Assembly: GCA_050743075.1 (NCBI GenBank) | Contig: JBOGDS010000064.1 | Coordinates: 1 to 22,971 of the forward strand | Length of the DNA: 22,971 nucleotides | DNA from: JBOGDS01 sp050743075 | GTDB lineage: Bacteria > Actinomycetota > Actinomycetes > Jiangellales > Jiangellaceae | Reading direction: 5' to 3' | In this document: positions 1 to 8,733 of the stretch, piece by piece | Numbering within the stretch: position 1 is the stretch's first letter | How the letters are laid out: every line of letters starts with the position of its first letter | The notes under the pieces: generated by a model | Database searches by the model: none | The model's input: the letters and a program-made list of their open reading frames with translations, nothing else | What the model was told of the DNA's origin: nothing | Made by a program: the position numbers and the translations under genes

Positions 1-31
1 CCTCCCGAACCGGCGCTCCAACGCCGACCCT

Positions 32-120
32 GATCAGAACTTGCAATGGGCTTCAGATCATGCTCGGGAGGTGCGCACCCTTCACGTCACCCCGCCGAGA
101 GCCATCCACAGGTTCTGATC
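32..120. repeat. Short inverted repeat next to the qcrB break point
   Basis: GATCAGAAC at 32-40 is matched by its reverse complement GTTCTGATC at 112-120, and CCTCCCGA at 1-8 by TCGGGAGG at 64-71. The second arm ends exactly where the cytochrome b reading frame is cut off. No gene is visible in 1-118. The repeats are short and could be chance; they could also be the scar of a rearrangement that removed the rest of qcrB. Confidence 0.3.
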
Positions 121-331
121 ATTGCTCCCCGGACAGAATGATCAGGATGAAGCTGAACAGGGCCACCTCGCCCAGCCAGAAGGACCAGTGATCGGGGAAC
201 ACCCGCCGCAGACTCCGCCTCACCAAAGGGCTCGCCGTGACCCGCTGGTCGACGAAGTCGACCTGCTGCCCGGCCCATCTCATGACCCGGTTGCCGCCCG
301 GCTCCGCATCGGTCCGCGCTGTGCTCGTCAT
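119..331 (-). pseudogene. qcrB: Truncated cytochrome bc1 subunit b (QcrB N-terminal fragment)
   Basis: The 70-residue frame reads like the start of actinobacterial QcrB, the quinol-oxidising cytochrome b of the bc1 complex: a short basic leader, then VDQRVTASPLVRRSLRRVF, PDHWSFWLGEVALFSFI and the beginning of the first membrane helix. It then stops at TGA after LSGEQ. All haem-ligand histidines and the other helices are absent, and a full protein is about 540 residues, so it cannot be functional. The start at 331 overlaps the qcrA stop by ATGA, which is the normal arrangement in this operon; an upstream ATG at 346 is less likely. The sequence left of the stop shows no further cytochrome b homology in any frame, so this is a truncation rather than a single nonsense mutation. 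Confidence 0.8.
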
Positions 332-1377
332 ACCGTGCGCTCCCAATAGCCCGGCCCGACCGGTTCGGTGAAGTCACTTCGCGCCACCAGAAAGCCGTCG
401 TCGTCGACGGCCAGCGGAAGCTGGGGCAGTGCGCGGGTGGCCGGGCCGAAGACCACCGCGCCGTGGTCCGCGAGATCGAATGTCGACTGGTGGCAGGGAC
501 AGAGCGCGTGATGCGTCGTTCGCTCGTACAGGCTGGTCGGGCAGCCGACGTGAGTGCAGATCTTGGAGTAGGCGAGGATTCCGTCGACGTGCCAGTTCTC
601 CCGCCCCGCGGCCGGAACGATCTCGTCCGGCCGTATCCGGACCAGCATGACGGGCGATCTGGCGCGCTCGTTCTGCCGCGCCGGCCCATGGTCCGGGAGG
701 TCGAGGAAGCTCGACGGCATCACACTGACGAGCTGGCCGATCTCCAGATCGGCTGCCCGGATCGGCGTGTAGGTGACGTCGGTCAGCAGCCGCACACCCT
801 CGGCCCACATCGTGTGCTCACGCTTGCCTCCGGGAGCAGGGCCCAGGTCGCGCAACAGCACGACGGCCGGGAGAGGCAGCAAGGCGAGCGCGCCCATCAG
901 GGAGTTGCGGACCAGCGTCCGCCGGCCGATCCCGTACTTGTGCGCGTCCGCACCGACGCCATCCGATACTGGCTCGCGGAGGTCCGCGGCGGCCCGGGCA
1001 TTCCGGCGGCTCTCGGTGACCTCCGGACTGGTCATCAACGTGCGCGACCATTGCACCGCACCAGCGCCGACGAGCAGCAGGGCGGAGCCGAGTGTCAGGC
1101 CGAGCGCGAGGTTGGTGACCTGGAGGTCGCCGATGTCGACGTCTTCGCCGACGTCGGCGCCGGAGACGACGTAGACGGCAATCGAGGCGACGACGAGGAG
1201 CGACGCCACGGTGAACATGCCGGCCACCTGACGCTCGGCTCGCCGCCGAGCTCGCGGCTCGACGTCGGTGAACCGTGGGCCGCTATCGGCCAGGCCGGGG
1301 TCCGGAATCGGATCGCCGACCGGCGCATGACGCTCGGCCTCGGCGCCTTGTTCGGGGTGGTCGACCAGATCAGCCAT
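328..1377 (-). CDS. qcrA: Rieske iron-sulfur subunit of cytochrome bc1 complex (QcrA)
   Basis: A protein of 349 residues from the ATG at 1377. QcrA carries electrons from menaquinol to the cytochrome c subunit of the bc1 complex in the membrane. The two 2Fe-2S binding boxes are present in the C-terminal domain, CTHVGC and CPCHQS. Three hydrophobic helices typical of the actinobacterial form are seen near FTVASLLVVASIAVYVV, LALGLTLGSALLLVGAG and LMGALALLPLPAVVLL. Length is normal for actinobacterial QcrA. The start was chosen because MADL follows the expected stop of the upstream oxidoreductase frame by one base. The same frame stays open upstream to 2238, but only because of a frameshift in that neighbour. 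The partner qcrB is truncated and no qcrC is seen, so this is probably a redundant or dying copy and the main operon should be elsewhere. Confidence 0.88.
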   Translation of the reverse strand: MADLVDHPEQGAEAERHAPVGDPIPDPGLADSGPRFTDVEPRARRRAERQVAGMFTVASLLVVASIAVYVVSGADVGEDVDIGDLQVTNLALGLTLGSALLLVGAGAVQWSRTLMTSPEVTESRRNARAAADLREPVSDGVGADAHKYGIGRRTLVRNSLMGALALLPLPAVVLLRDLGPAPGGKREHTMWAEGVRLLTDVTYTPIRAADLEIGQLVSVMPSSFLDLPDHGPARQNERARSPVMLVRIRPDEIVPAAGRENWHVDGILAYSKICTHVGCPTSLYERTTHHALCPCHQSTFDLADHGAVVFGPATRALPQLPLAVDDDGFLVARSDFTEPVGPGYWERTV

Positions 1378-1378
1378 G

Positions 1379-2238
1379 TCACGCTCCTCGTCGGTTCCGC
1401 AGCCAGCGGGCCTGCTCGGTGAAGACGCCAGCGGGGTCGTGGGCGGCCCGCACCGCGTCGAGGCGAGTCCGGGTCTCAGACGGCCAGGCGCTGTCGACCT
1501 CGGACCTCGGCGCGGATCGTTGATCCAATTCGGCGTCGTGTGCGGAGACACCCAGGGCGCCAGTGCGGCTTCGAACCGAGCGAACACGCGCGGCAGCACC
1601 TCGCCGAACAGCGCCGGGTCGGGCACGCCGAACGCCGTCAGGGCAAAGTCAAAGTCGCGATATCCGACGGCAGAACCACCGTCGACGTCAGCTCGTGTCG
1701 CCCCGCCGAGATGACGGACCCAGGCGCCCATGATCGGCAACTCGCTGTCCGGGCCGACCAGGGCGAGTAGGGTCTCGGCGAAGCCATGGTCGGCCTTCGC
1801 GAGCATCATGCCGCGGTTGCACACCGGCCGCCGTTCCGCGGGGTCGTCCGAGATCCGCGCCACCTCGGCGATGGGCAGCGGGCCGAGTTGGTCGACGTAG
1901 ACGGTGCCGAGCTCGCGTAATGACGCCGCCAAGCGCTCGCCCTCGTCGGCCGGACCCGGATAGGCGACGTGCAGGCTGAAGAGGTGCTTGCCGCGCTGGG
2001 GCGGCGGGACCTGCTCGATGTCGGGGAATCGGAGGATCCGTCCGCTGGTCGTCACGGAGTCCGGCGCGGTCGCCGTCCAGTCGATCCACCGCTCAAACGG
2101 CGCGGTGCTCTCTGCGAGGTCGAAAGAGAGGGTGCCTGCGTACAGCGCCGGCAACTCGACGAGGGACACCGTGATCTCGGTGAAGTCGGTCATGATGTCG
2201 CGGATCTCCTCGGTCATGGGTTGTCTGTGTCTCGACAA
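1379..2238 (-). pseudogene. C-terminal half of an FAD-linked oxidoreductase (berberine-bridge type), truncated and frameshifted
   Basis: From about 2193 the frame reads FTEITVSLVELPALYAGTL, then a segment with FERWIDWTATAPD and RILRFPDIE. This resembles the substrate-binding half of FAD/PCMH-type oxidases. The N-terminal FAD-binding domain, with its flavin-attachment His/Cys, is missing; upstream bases hold a different gene remnant on the other strand. After WINDPRRGP (about 1510-1525) homology moves to another frame reading VDSAWPSETRTRLDAVRAAH and DPAGVFTEQARWL, the usual family C-terminus, ending at TGA 1381-1379. A 7-bp tandem repeat (CCGAGGT twice, minus strand, 1497-1510) lies at the shift. 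In the unshifted frame there is no stop before QcrA, giving an apparent 636-residue fusion that I regard as an artefact of decay or of a sequencing error. Confidence 0.75.
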
Positions 2239-2314
2239 CTACGACGAGGTAGGCCGGCGAAATGTGACGTCGGGTTCTCACAAGAACCGCGGCCGCGGCG
2301 GGGCAGGACGGAGT

Positions 2315-2611
2315 CAGGTGACGATCGCGGCCGAGGACTCGGGCAACGAATGCCTGATCAGCATCGACGAACGACGGCGTCGGCATAGACCCCGAGGTCG
2401 TGCGGCGCACGCTCGCCCGTGAGGCGACGGCGAACGGGTCGGGCTCGGCTACGTCGACGAGCGGCTGCGGTCCGTATTCGGCAACGAAGTACGGGCTCCG
2501 GACCACCCCGGCGCAGACGGCCGCGGCGGCGGCGACGTTCGCACCCTCATCGTGACCATCCCTCGGTACGTCGGGCAGCGTGCAGGATGTCTCTCTGCTC
2601 GCTCCGGGTGA
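2315..2611 (+). pseudogene. Remnant of LytS-type sensor histidine kinase (C-terminal ATPase domain)
   Basis: Three plus-strand frames together spell the end of a LytS/YpdA-family kinase. About 2315-2370 reads QVTIAAEDSGNECLISID. After a one-base shift, about 2370-2440 reads DGVGIDPEVVRRTLAREA then TANGSG, the N/G1 boxes of the HATPase fold. After a second shift, about 2440-2570 reads GLGYVDERLRSVFGNE and then IVTIPRY, the G2 box and last strand. The family usually reads VGLGNVDERLRSVFG here. The rest of the kinase (membrane region, GAF, histidine box) is absent upstream. The tail runs into the 3' end of the convergent gene at 2547. With two shifts and about two thirds of the protein missing it cannot work. 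Confidence 0.7.
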
Positions 2612-5600
2612 TCACGCCGTCGCTGACGAGCTGGCCGGTGACCTTGCGGACGTGGGCCATGAACCGGCCCTTGTTGGGCCACTCCCGCTCGTCCTCGATG
2701 ACGTCGTTGACCGTGCAGCCGTCCCCGCGGTCCCGGTTCTCCACACCGGAGTCGACATCGCGGAGGATGACGGTGGCCCGCAGGTCCGAGCCCGGACAGG
2801 CGTCGTTCTTGATCGCGAAGGACTCCTCACCGGTCTGCGAGATGTTGCCGGCCACGTCGGTGGCGCGGTACTGCACGGTGTGGCTGCCTTCGTCCGCGAC
2901 CTCGAACGGTCCGTCGTACGCCGTCCAGTCACCACCGTCGAGGGCGTACTCGATCGTGTCCACGCCGGACCCTTCGTCCTCGGCTGCCAGCGTGACACCC
3001 ACCGGGGTGTTGTACGTGCCCTCGAACCCGGGCGCCGGGTCCCCGTTGGGCTCGGCCGGGTCCAGGGTCGCCGTCACGGTCGGCGGCGTCTCGTCAACCG
3101 GCGCATCGTCGATCCGGTGGAAGTAGTCGAACCCGACCGTGGTCGACGTGGTCTGCTCCTGGCCGAACGCGTACACCCCGACGTCGGCACCCTCGAGCTG
3201 GTCGTTCTCGATGCTGCCGACCGGCTCGTAGGTCACGCCGTCGGCGCTGTAGGAGCCGTTGAACGTCGACCCGACCTTCTCCAGTCGCAGCCACCAGGTG
3301 GTGATGCCGTCGGGCAGGTTGACCTCGGGGAAGTCCGGCTGGAAGACGTCGCCGATCTCGTGCCGCATCTCGATCTTGCGCGCACACGCCTGGCCAGGAG
3401 GCGAGGTGCCGACGTAGTCGAGCTTCAGGAACGTCTGGTCGCTGTCGTAGACCAGGATCCCGCCCTGCTGCCACCGCTCGCAGACGTTGCCGGAGACCTT
3501 GGTCTCCACCGCCCAGTCACCGTCGGGGAAGCCCTGCAGCATCAGGTTCGGCGCGTTGTTGTGGTCGTCGAACAGGTTGGTCGGCGTCGTGTCGATCTTG
3601 AGTAGGCCACCCTCGACCCGGAACCGGTTGAGGTCGGGTCGGACCACCTTGTCCCAACGGCAGCCGTCGAGCCGGTCGCCGTCGAACTCGTCGTCGAAGC
3701 CCGGATCGGAGCCGGGGTCGGCACACTCGATCGGCGGTGACGGCTCAGGGATGACCTCGACGCGCACGAAGTCGCTCGCCGAGGCGCCGGACGCGTCGGT
3801 CACGGTCACCGTCGGGTTGTAGAGACCGGAGAGCTCGTAGGTGTGGGTGGGCTCCGGACCGGTCCCGGTGGACCCGTCCCCAAAGTCCCACTCGTAGCTC
3901 AGGTCTTCGCCTTCCGGGTCGCTCGCCTCGGTGGCGAACGAGACGTCGAGCGGCTTCTCCCCCGCTGCCGGGTCCGCGGTCACCGACATGATCTCGGGAC
4001 GAGCGTTGAGCGACATCCCCTTGCCGCGGAACTTCAGGTAGTTCATGTTGAACAGCCCGTCGTCGCCCGGGTTGTTCAAGAACACGAAGAACAGCTCGTG
4101 GGTGCCTCCCGGGTCCTCGACGGGCCCGGTGACGTCGGTCCAGCTCTGCCAGCCGCCGGTCGGCTCGATCGTGGTGGTGCCCAGCAGCGGACCGTCCGGT
4201 GCGTCGGCGTGGACCTCGACCCGGCCGCCGAGGCCCGCGGAGGCGACGCGGTAGGTCACCGCTTCGATCCCGGCGAGGTTCATCGGCTCGTACGAGATGT
4301 AGTCCCCGTGCCCGATGAAGCCGATGTTCTGCACCCCACCCTTGGGGTCGCTGGTCTGCTCCAGCTCGACGCCGCTCTGGGTCGTGTAGTGCTCGGCCTC
4401 CTTGCGTTTGGGCTGCAGCCGGTGCAGGTCGCGTCCGGTGAGCGACCCGACGCCCGCGCTGCCCGCGTCCGTGTAGCTGGCCTCCAGAACCAGGAACAGC
4501 TCCTCGCTGGCAGGGTGCCCGCTGTCCTGGCGGGCCTGCACGACTCCCTCGCAACCGGTCAGCCGCTCGTCCGGGTGGGCATGGGTGTCATGTCCCAGCG
4601 ACACCTGGAGCTCGACGTTCTCGCAGGGGATCGTCCCGTCCGCGGTGGACCCGTCCTCGGCGTCGGTGACGTCGATCGTGTAGGGCACCACGTCGCCGAA
4701 GTCGAAGAAGCCGCCGTCGGCTGGTGGCTGCAGGGTGACCTCGGGCGCGGTGTTGCCTGCGGTGATCTCCACGGTTGCCGATGCGCTCGTGCCGTCCTCG
4801 GCCGTCACCGTGAGCCGTGCCGTATAGGTTCCGGGCTCGACATAGGTGTGCACCGGGTTGGCGTCGGTGGACTCGGCGCCGTCGCCGAAGGCCCAGTGAT
4901 AGGTCACCGGCAGGCCGGCCGGGTGGCCGGAGCCTTCGCTGGAGAAGGTCACCGCCAGCGGCGCCGGACCGGACGTCGGGTCGGCGCTGGCCAGCGCGTC
5001 GGGGCGCAGCACGCCGCCGGTGTACTCGATCCGGTAGATGCCCGAGTCGGTGTTGTCCCCACCGAACCCGGAGCCCCACTCGATGAGGTACATCGCGCCG
5101 TCCGGCCCGAACGTCATGTCCATCGGGCGCAGGAACTCCATCGAGTTCAGCAACGGGTTGACCGTCTCGACGGCACCGTCGCCCGCGAGCCGGAACTCGA
5201 ACAGCTCGTTGTTGGTCCACTCGTAGAACATCGCCGTGCCGTCGTAGTAGGCGGGCCACTTCACGTCGGACTGGAGCGCTTCGTCGTACCGGTACACCGG
5301 GCCGGCCATCGGCCCACCGCCGGTGCCGATCACCGGCGCGTTCGTGCCCTCCGGGGAGCGGCCGTAGAAGATGTCGGGGTCGACCACGCCCGGCAGGTTC
5401 GTCAGGCCGGTGTTGTTCGGTGACTCGTTGACCGGGTTCGCGCAGTCGAACTCCGGCCCCGACACCTCGGTCGCGAAGTCGTAGTCCCGGTACACGCCGG
5501 TCCCGTGGCAGTACGGCCAGCCGTAGTTGCCGGGCGCGGTGATCCGGTTCCACTCGACCCGTCCCTCGGGGCCGCGCTCCGGGTCGGCGTTGTTGGCGTC

Positions 5601-7091
5601 CGGACCGTAGTCGGCCACCAGCAGGGCCCCGGTGCCCGGGTCCAGCTCGATCCGGAACGGGTTGCGGAAGCCCATCGCGTAGATCTCGGGAAGTGTCTGG
5701 GTGGTGCCGGGCGGGAACAGGTTCCCGTCCGGGACGGTGTAGGTCCCGTCGTCCTCCGGGTGGATCCGCAGCACCTTGCCGCGGAGGTCGTTGGTGTTCG
5801 CCGCGCTGCGCTGGGCGTCGAACAGCGCCCGGCCGGGTCGTTCGTCGATCGGCGCGTAGCCGTCGGACTCGAACGGGTTGGTGTCGTCCCCGGTGGCGGC
5901 GTACAGGTTCCCGGCTGAGTCGAAGATGAGCGCGCCGCCGGCGTGGCCTGACTGCGCGCGGTTCACCGGGACCTTGAGCAGCACCTGCTCACTGTCCAGG
6001 TCCAGGGTGTTGCCGTTCAGGGTGAAGCGCGAGAGCCGCTGGGCCTCCTCGGCGACGTCCGGTGAGTAGTAGAGGTAGATCCAGCCGTTGGTCATGAAGT
6101 CCGGGTCCAGCGCCAGCCCGAGCAGGCCGTCCTCCCGCTGCAAGAAGACGTCGAGCGTGCCTGCCACCGTCGTCTGGCCGGTGTCGGGATCGACGACGCG
6201 CACCTCCCCGGCGCGTTCGATGTAGACGACCCGCCCGTCGGGTGCCACGGCGAGCTCCATCGGGTTCGAGGTCCCGGTGTCGAGGGCAACCTTGTCGAAG
6301 TTGTTCCAGACCGTGCCACCACAGTCGGCGTCCGCCGCCCCGGCCGCGGTCTGGATGCCGCCGAGCAGGTGCTCGACGAAGTCGGGCTCGCTGTAGGACT
6401 CGGTGGTGTGTCCGCCGCCGGTGTACCAGGAGCGTCCGCCCTCGTAGTCCTGGCACCAGGCGATCGGGTGGTCCGGCCCCATCGTCCCAGTGCCCGGGTC
6501 GTACGTGCTCTCGTCGAGCTCGGCGAGCACGTGCACGTTCCCCCGTGGGTTGGTGCGGTAGTTGTACCACTCGTCGTGCCGCAGCCACTCGGCCGACAGG
6601 TGGTCTGTCGAGGGGTGGTCCCGGTCGGAGACCCTCACGGTCGCGTCCTGGTTCGCCGGGTGGCTGTCGAAGTAGGCACCGACCAGACCGCCGTACCACG
6701 GCCAGTCGTACTCCGTGTCGGCGGCGGCGTGCACGCCTGCGTACCCGCCTCCGGCCGCGATGTACCGCTCGAACGCCGCCTGCTGCTCGTCGTTGAGCAC
6801 GTCCCCGGTGGTCGACAGCCAGATCACCACGTCGTAGTTGGCGAGGTTCTCGTCGGTGAACGCCGCGGCGTCCTCGGTCGCGTCGACAGTGAAGCCGTGC
6901 TCCGCGCCGAGCTGCTCGATGGTGGCGATCCCGGCGGGAATCGAGTCGTGCCGGAACGCGCTGGTCTTCGAGAACACCAGAGCGTTGAACCCGGGCTGCT
7001 CCTGCGCAGTAGCCCCCGTGGCGAACACCGGAACCAAGCTGATCACCATGGCGAGGATCGCCAGCGCGCTGATGGGAACGGCTCGTCTCAT
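2547..7091 (-). CDS. Secreted multidomain ThuA / PQQ-type sugar dehydrogenase / PKD / CBM6 protein
   Basis: This 1514-residue protein is exported: residues 1-29 form a Sec signal peptide with cleavage expected after ATA. Modules in order: ThuA-like domain (about 36-245, with HDSIPAG and GGGYAGVHAAADTEYDW); glucose/sorbosone dehydrogenase beta-propeller (about 262-690, with EDGLLGLALDPDF, SGHAGGALIFD, GKVLRIHPEDDGTY, AMGFRNPFRIELDP and GNYGWPYC), a family that binds PQQ; PKD 1 (about 703-778, FGDGAESTDANPVHTY); a linker with two cysteines; CBM6-like (about 897-1023, EAEHYTTQSGVEL); PKD 2 (about 1030-1113, WDFGDGSTGTGPEPTHTY); DUF1349/concanavalin-like (about 1122-1327); Ig-like (about 1335-1428, LDGGDWTAYDGPFEV); and a helical tail (about 1430-1514). 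There is no sorting signal or membrane anchor, so it is probably released or held by its carbohydrate-binding modules. Likely role: extracellular oxidation or processing of plant-derived sugars. Substrate and PQQ supply are unknown. AGGTAGGGGG lies just upstream of the ATG. Confidence 0.85.
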   Translation of the reverse strand: MRRAVPISALAILAMVISLVPVFATGATAQEQPGFNALVFSKTSAFRHDSIPAGIATIEQLGAEHGFTVDATEDAAAFTDENLANYDVVIWLSTTGDVLNDEQQAAFERYIAAGGGYAGVHAAADTEYDWPWYGGLVGAYFDSHPANQDATVRVSDRDHPSTDHLSAEWLRHDEWYNYRTNPRGNVHVLAELDESTYDPGTGTMGPDHPIAWCQDYEGGRSWYTGGGHTTESYSEPDFVEHLLGGIQTAAGAADADCGGTVWNNFDKVALDTGTSNPMELAVAPDGRVVYIERAGEVRVVDPDTGQTTVAGTLDVFLQREDGLLGLALDPDFMTNGWIYLYYSPDVAEEAQRLSRFTLNGNTLDLDSEQVLLKVPVNRAQSGHAGGALIFDSAGNLYAATGDDTNPFESDGYAPIDERPGRALFDAQRSAANTNDLRGKVLRIHPEDDGTYTVPDGNLFPPGTTQTLPEIYAMGFRNPFRIELDPGTGALLVADYGPDANNADPERGPEGRVEWNRITAPGNYGWPYCHGTGVYRDYDFATEVSGPEFDCANPVNESPNNTGLTNLPGVVDPDIFYGRSPEGTNAPVIGTGGGPMAGPVYRYDEALQSDVKWPAYYDGTAMFYEWTNNELFEFRLAGDGAVETVNPLLNSMEFLRPMDMTFGPDGAMYLIEWGSGFGGDNTDSGIYRIEYTGGVLRPDALASADPTSGPAPLAVTFSSEGSGHPAGLPVTYHWAFGDGAESTDANPVHTYVEPGTYTARLTVTAEDGTSASATVEITAGNTAPEVTLQPPADGGFFDFGDVVPYTIDVTDAEDGSTADGTIPCENVELQVSLGHDTHAHPDERLTGCEGVVQARQDSGHPASEELFLVLEASYTDAGSAGVGSLTGRDLHRLQPKRKEAEHYTTQSGVELEQTSDPKGGVQNIGFIGHGDYISYEPMNLAGIEAVTYRVASAGLGGRVEVHADAPDGPLLGTTTIEPTGGWQSWTDVTGPVEDPGGTHELFFVFLNNPGDDGLFNMNYLKFRGKGMSLNARPEIMSVTADPAAGEKPLDVSFATEASDPEGEDLSYEWDFGDGSTGTGPEPTHTYELSGLYNPTVTVTDASGASASDFVRVEVIPEPSPPIECADPGSDPGFDDEFDGDRLDGCRWDKVVRPDLNRFRVEGGLLKIDTTPTNLFDDHNNAPNLMLQGFPDGDWAVETKVSGNVCERWQQGGILVYDSDQTFLKLDYVGTSPPGQACARKIEMRHEIGDVFQPDFPEVNLPDGITTWWLRLEKVGSTFNGSYSADGVTYEPVGSIENDQLEGADVGVYAFGQEQTTSTTVGFDYFHRIDDAPVDETPPTVTATLDPAEPNGDPAPGFEGTYNTPVGVTLAAEDEGSGVDTIEYALDGGDWTAYDGPFEVADEGSHTVQYRATDVAGNISQTGEESFAIKNDACPGSDLRATVILRDVDSGVENRDRGDGCTVNDVIEDEREWPNKGRFMAHVRKVTGQLVSDGVITRSEQRDILHAARRTEGWSR

Positions 7092-7290
7092 GGCTACTGC
7101 CCCCTACCTGGTCCGGTCGTGCCTCGGTCATCGATCTGGGGAGTTCGCTGGTGGTGAGCGTAGAAGACTTTAGCCGCGCGAGCTAGAGATTTCGACGGGG
7201 ATTTCTCAAGCTTTACACGGAAAATGTGGAAAGATTTGCCACGATACGTCAGGCTTGCCGGCACTTGGCGAGGCTGGGGAGGATCGGGTC
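7092..7290. promoter_or_regulatory. Divergent control region between the secreted dehydrogenase and xylulokinase genes
   Basis: This 199-bp gap must hold the promoters for both divergent genes. Its centre (about 7165-7250) is clearly richer in A and T than its surroundings, with runs such as AAATGTGGAAAGATTTG. I could not place a convincing -35/-10 pair on either strand, and the GTTGGTCCAAC motif found before the ROK gene is not repeated here. The xylulokinase ribosome site GGGGAGGA lies at 7277-7284, seven bases before its ATG. Confidence 0.45.
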
Positions 7291-8733
7291 ATGCCTGCTG
7301 TTGTCGGAGTGGACTCGTCCACCCAGTCGTGCAAGGTCGTCGTCTGCGATGCCGACACCGGAGAGGTGCTCCGGGAGGGCCGGGCGTCCCACCCAGACGG
7401 CACTGAGGTGCACCCTCGGCACTGGTGGTCCGCACTTCAGCGGGCAGCCGACGGCGTGCTCGACGGCGTGGCCGCGGTATCGGTCGCCGCGCAACAGCAC
7501 GGCATGGTTGCCCTGGACCAGGCGGGCGATGTGGTTCGGCCGGCGCTGCTGTGGAACGACACCAGGTCGGCCGGTGCGGCCCGCGAGCTGATCGACGAGC
7601 TGGGCGGACCGAAGGCATGGGCCGATGCCGTCGGGTCGGTGCCGGTGGCGAGCTTCACGGTGACAAAGCTCCGCTGGCTGGCAACACACGAGCCCGACGT
7701 CGCGGCGCGTGTGGCCCGCGTGATGCTGCCGCACGACTGGCTGACCTGGCGGTTGTCGGGTGCGGGCAGCGCACTCACAACTGACCGTGGCGACGCTTCC
7801 GGTACGGGCTATTGGTCGCCGGCGGAGGGCAGGTACCGCACCGACCTGCTGGAGTTGGCCCTCGGAGCCGCCGTCACGGTGCCGAGAGTCGCCGAACCGG
7901 CGGAGCCGGTCGGTGTCGTTGCTGACTCGACCGTCGGCGCCGCCGGTGCGGTCGTGGCGGCCGGGACCGGCGACAACATGGGCGCGGCCCTGGGACTGGG
8001 GATCGCGCCCGGTGACGTGGCGGTGTCGCTGGGCACGAGCGGAACAGCGTTCGCTGTCGCGGAGGCGGCCTCACACGACGCCGCGGGTCTGGTCGCCGGG
8101 TTCGCCGACGCCACCGGGCGGTTCCTGCCGCTGGTATGTACGCTGAACGCCGGCCGGGTGCTCTCGTCGACAGCGACGATGCTCGGAACCGACCTGGCCG
8201 GCCTGGACCGGCTGGCCCTGCACGCAGCGCCGGGTGCCGGTGGGTTGGTCCTGCTCCCTTACCTGGATGGCGAACGAACGCCTGACCTGCCGGGCGCCAC
8301 CGGGTCGCTGATGGGCATGACGCGGGCCGCGATGAGCCCATCCAACCTGGCCCGAGCATCGGTCGAGGGCATGCTGTGTGGCCTTGCTGACGGCATCGAC
8401 GCCCTGGTGGCACTGGGAGTTCCGGTCCGACGGGTCCTGTTGATCGGTGGCGCGGCACAGTCCGCCGCCGTCCGGGCGGTCGCGCCGATGGTGCTCGGCG
8501 TCCCGATCGTCGTACCGGCACCCGGGGAGTACGTGGCGCACGGAGCGGCGCGACAGGCAGCCTGGGCACTCCGTGGTGGTCCGGCTCCGCCAGCGTGGCC
8601 GACACCGGCAGGCGACGTCGACGCCGACACGACAGCTGCAACGGAAGCCGATGCCGAACGAGGGCGCGAGGTGCGCGCTGCGTACGCACGGTGGCGGGAC
8701 TTTGTCCACGGGCTGCGTGAAGTCCGGCCTTGA
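7291..8733 (+). CDS. xylB: Xylulokinase (FGGY family)
   Basis: A 480-residue cytoplasmic sugar kinase that phosphorylates D-xylulose with ATP to xylulose 5-phosphate for the pentose phosphate pathway. Visible features: the N-terminal phosphate loop GVDSSTQSCKVVVCDADTG, the sugar-site segment AAQQHGMVALD, LLWNDTRSA, the DRGDASGTGYW motif, the second-domain loop GTGDNMGAALGLG with VSLGTSGTAFAV, and the adenosine-site GGAAQSAAVRAVAPMVLG. Length is normal for XylB. The ATG at 7291 was chosen over an in-frame ATG at 7255 because GGGGAGGA sits just upstream of it and MPAVVGVDSSTQ starts the fold. Xylose isomerase lies 6.7 kb downstream on the same strand, so the two-step route from xylose is complete. 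Other FGGY substrates (ribulose, fuculose) are possible but less likely with XylA nearby. Confidence 0.92.
   Translation: MPAVVGVDSSTQSCKVVVCDADTGEVLREGRASHPDGTEVHPRHWWSALQRAADGVLDGVAAVSVAAQQHGMVALDQAGDVVRPALLWNDTRSAGAARELIDELGGPKAWADAVGSVPVASFTVTKLRWLATHEPDVAARVARVMLPHDWLTWRLSGAGSALTTDRGDASGTGYWSPAEGRYRTDLLELALGAAVTVPRVAEPAEPVGVVADSTVGAAGAVVAAGTGDNMGAALGLGIAPGDVAVSLGTSGTAFAVAEAASHDAAGLVAGFADATGRFLPLVCTLNAGRVLSSTATMLGTDLAGLDRLALHAAPGAGGLVLLPYLDGERTPDLPGATGSLMGMTRAAMSPSNLARASVEGMLCGLADGIDALVALGVPVRRVLLIGGAAQSAAVRAVAPMVLGVPIVVPAPGEYVAHGAARQAAWALRGGPAPPAWPTPAGDVDADTTAATEADAERGREVRAAYARWRDFVHGLREVRP

Noticed and set aside
1..118. Possible insertion-sequence end, because of the inverted repeats
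   Set aside because: The repeats are only 8-9 bp, no transposase is visible and no target duplication can be shown from one side.
3843..5423. A 526-codon plus-strand frame
   Set aside because: Shadow of the secreted dehydrogenase gene; the composition is Val/Arg/Gly-rich without motifs.
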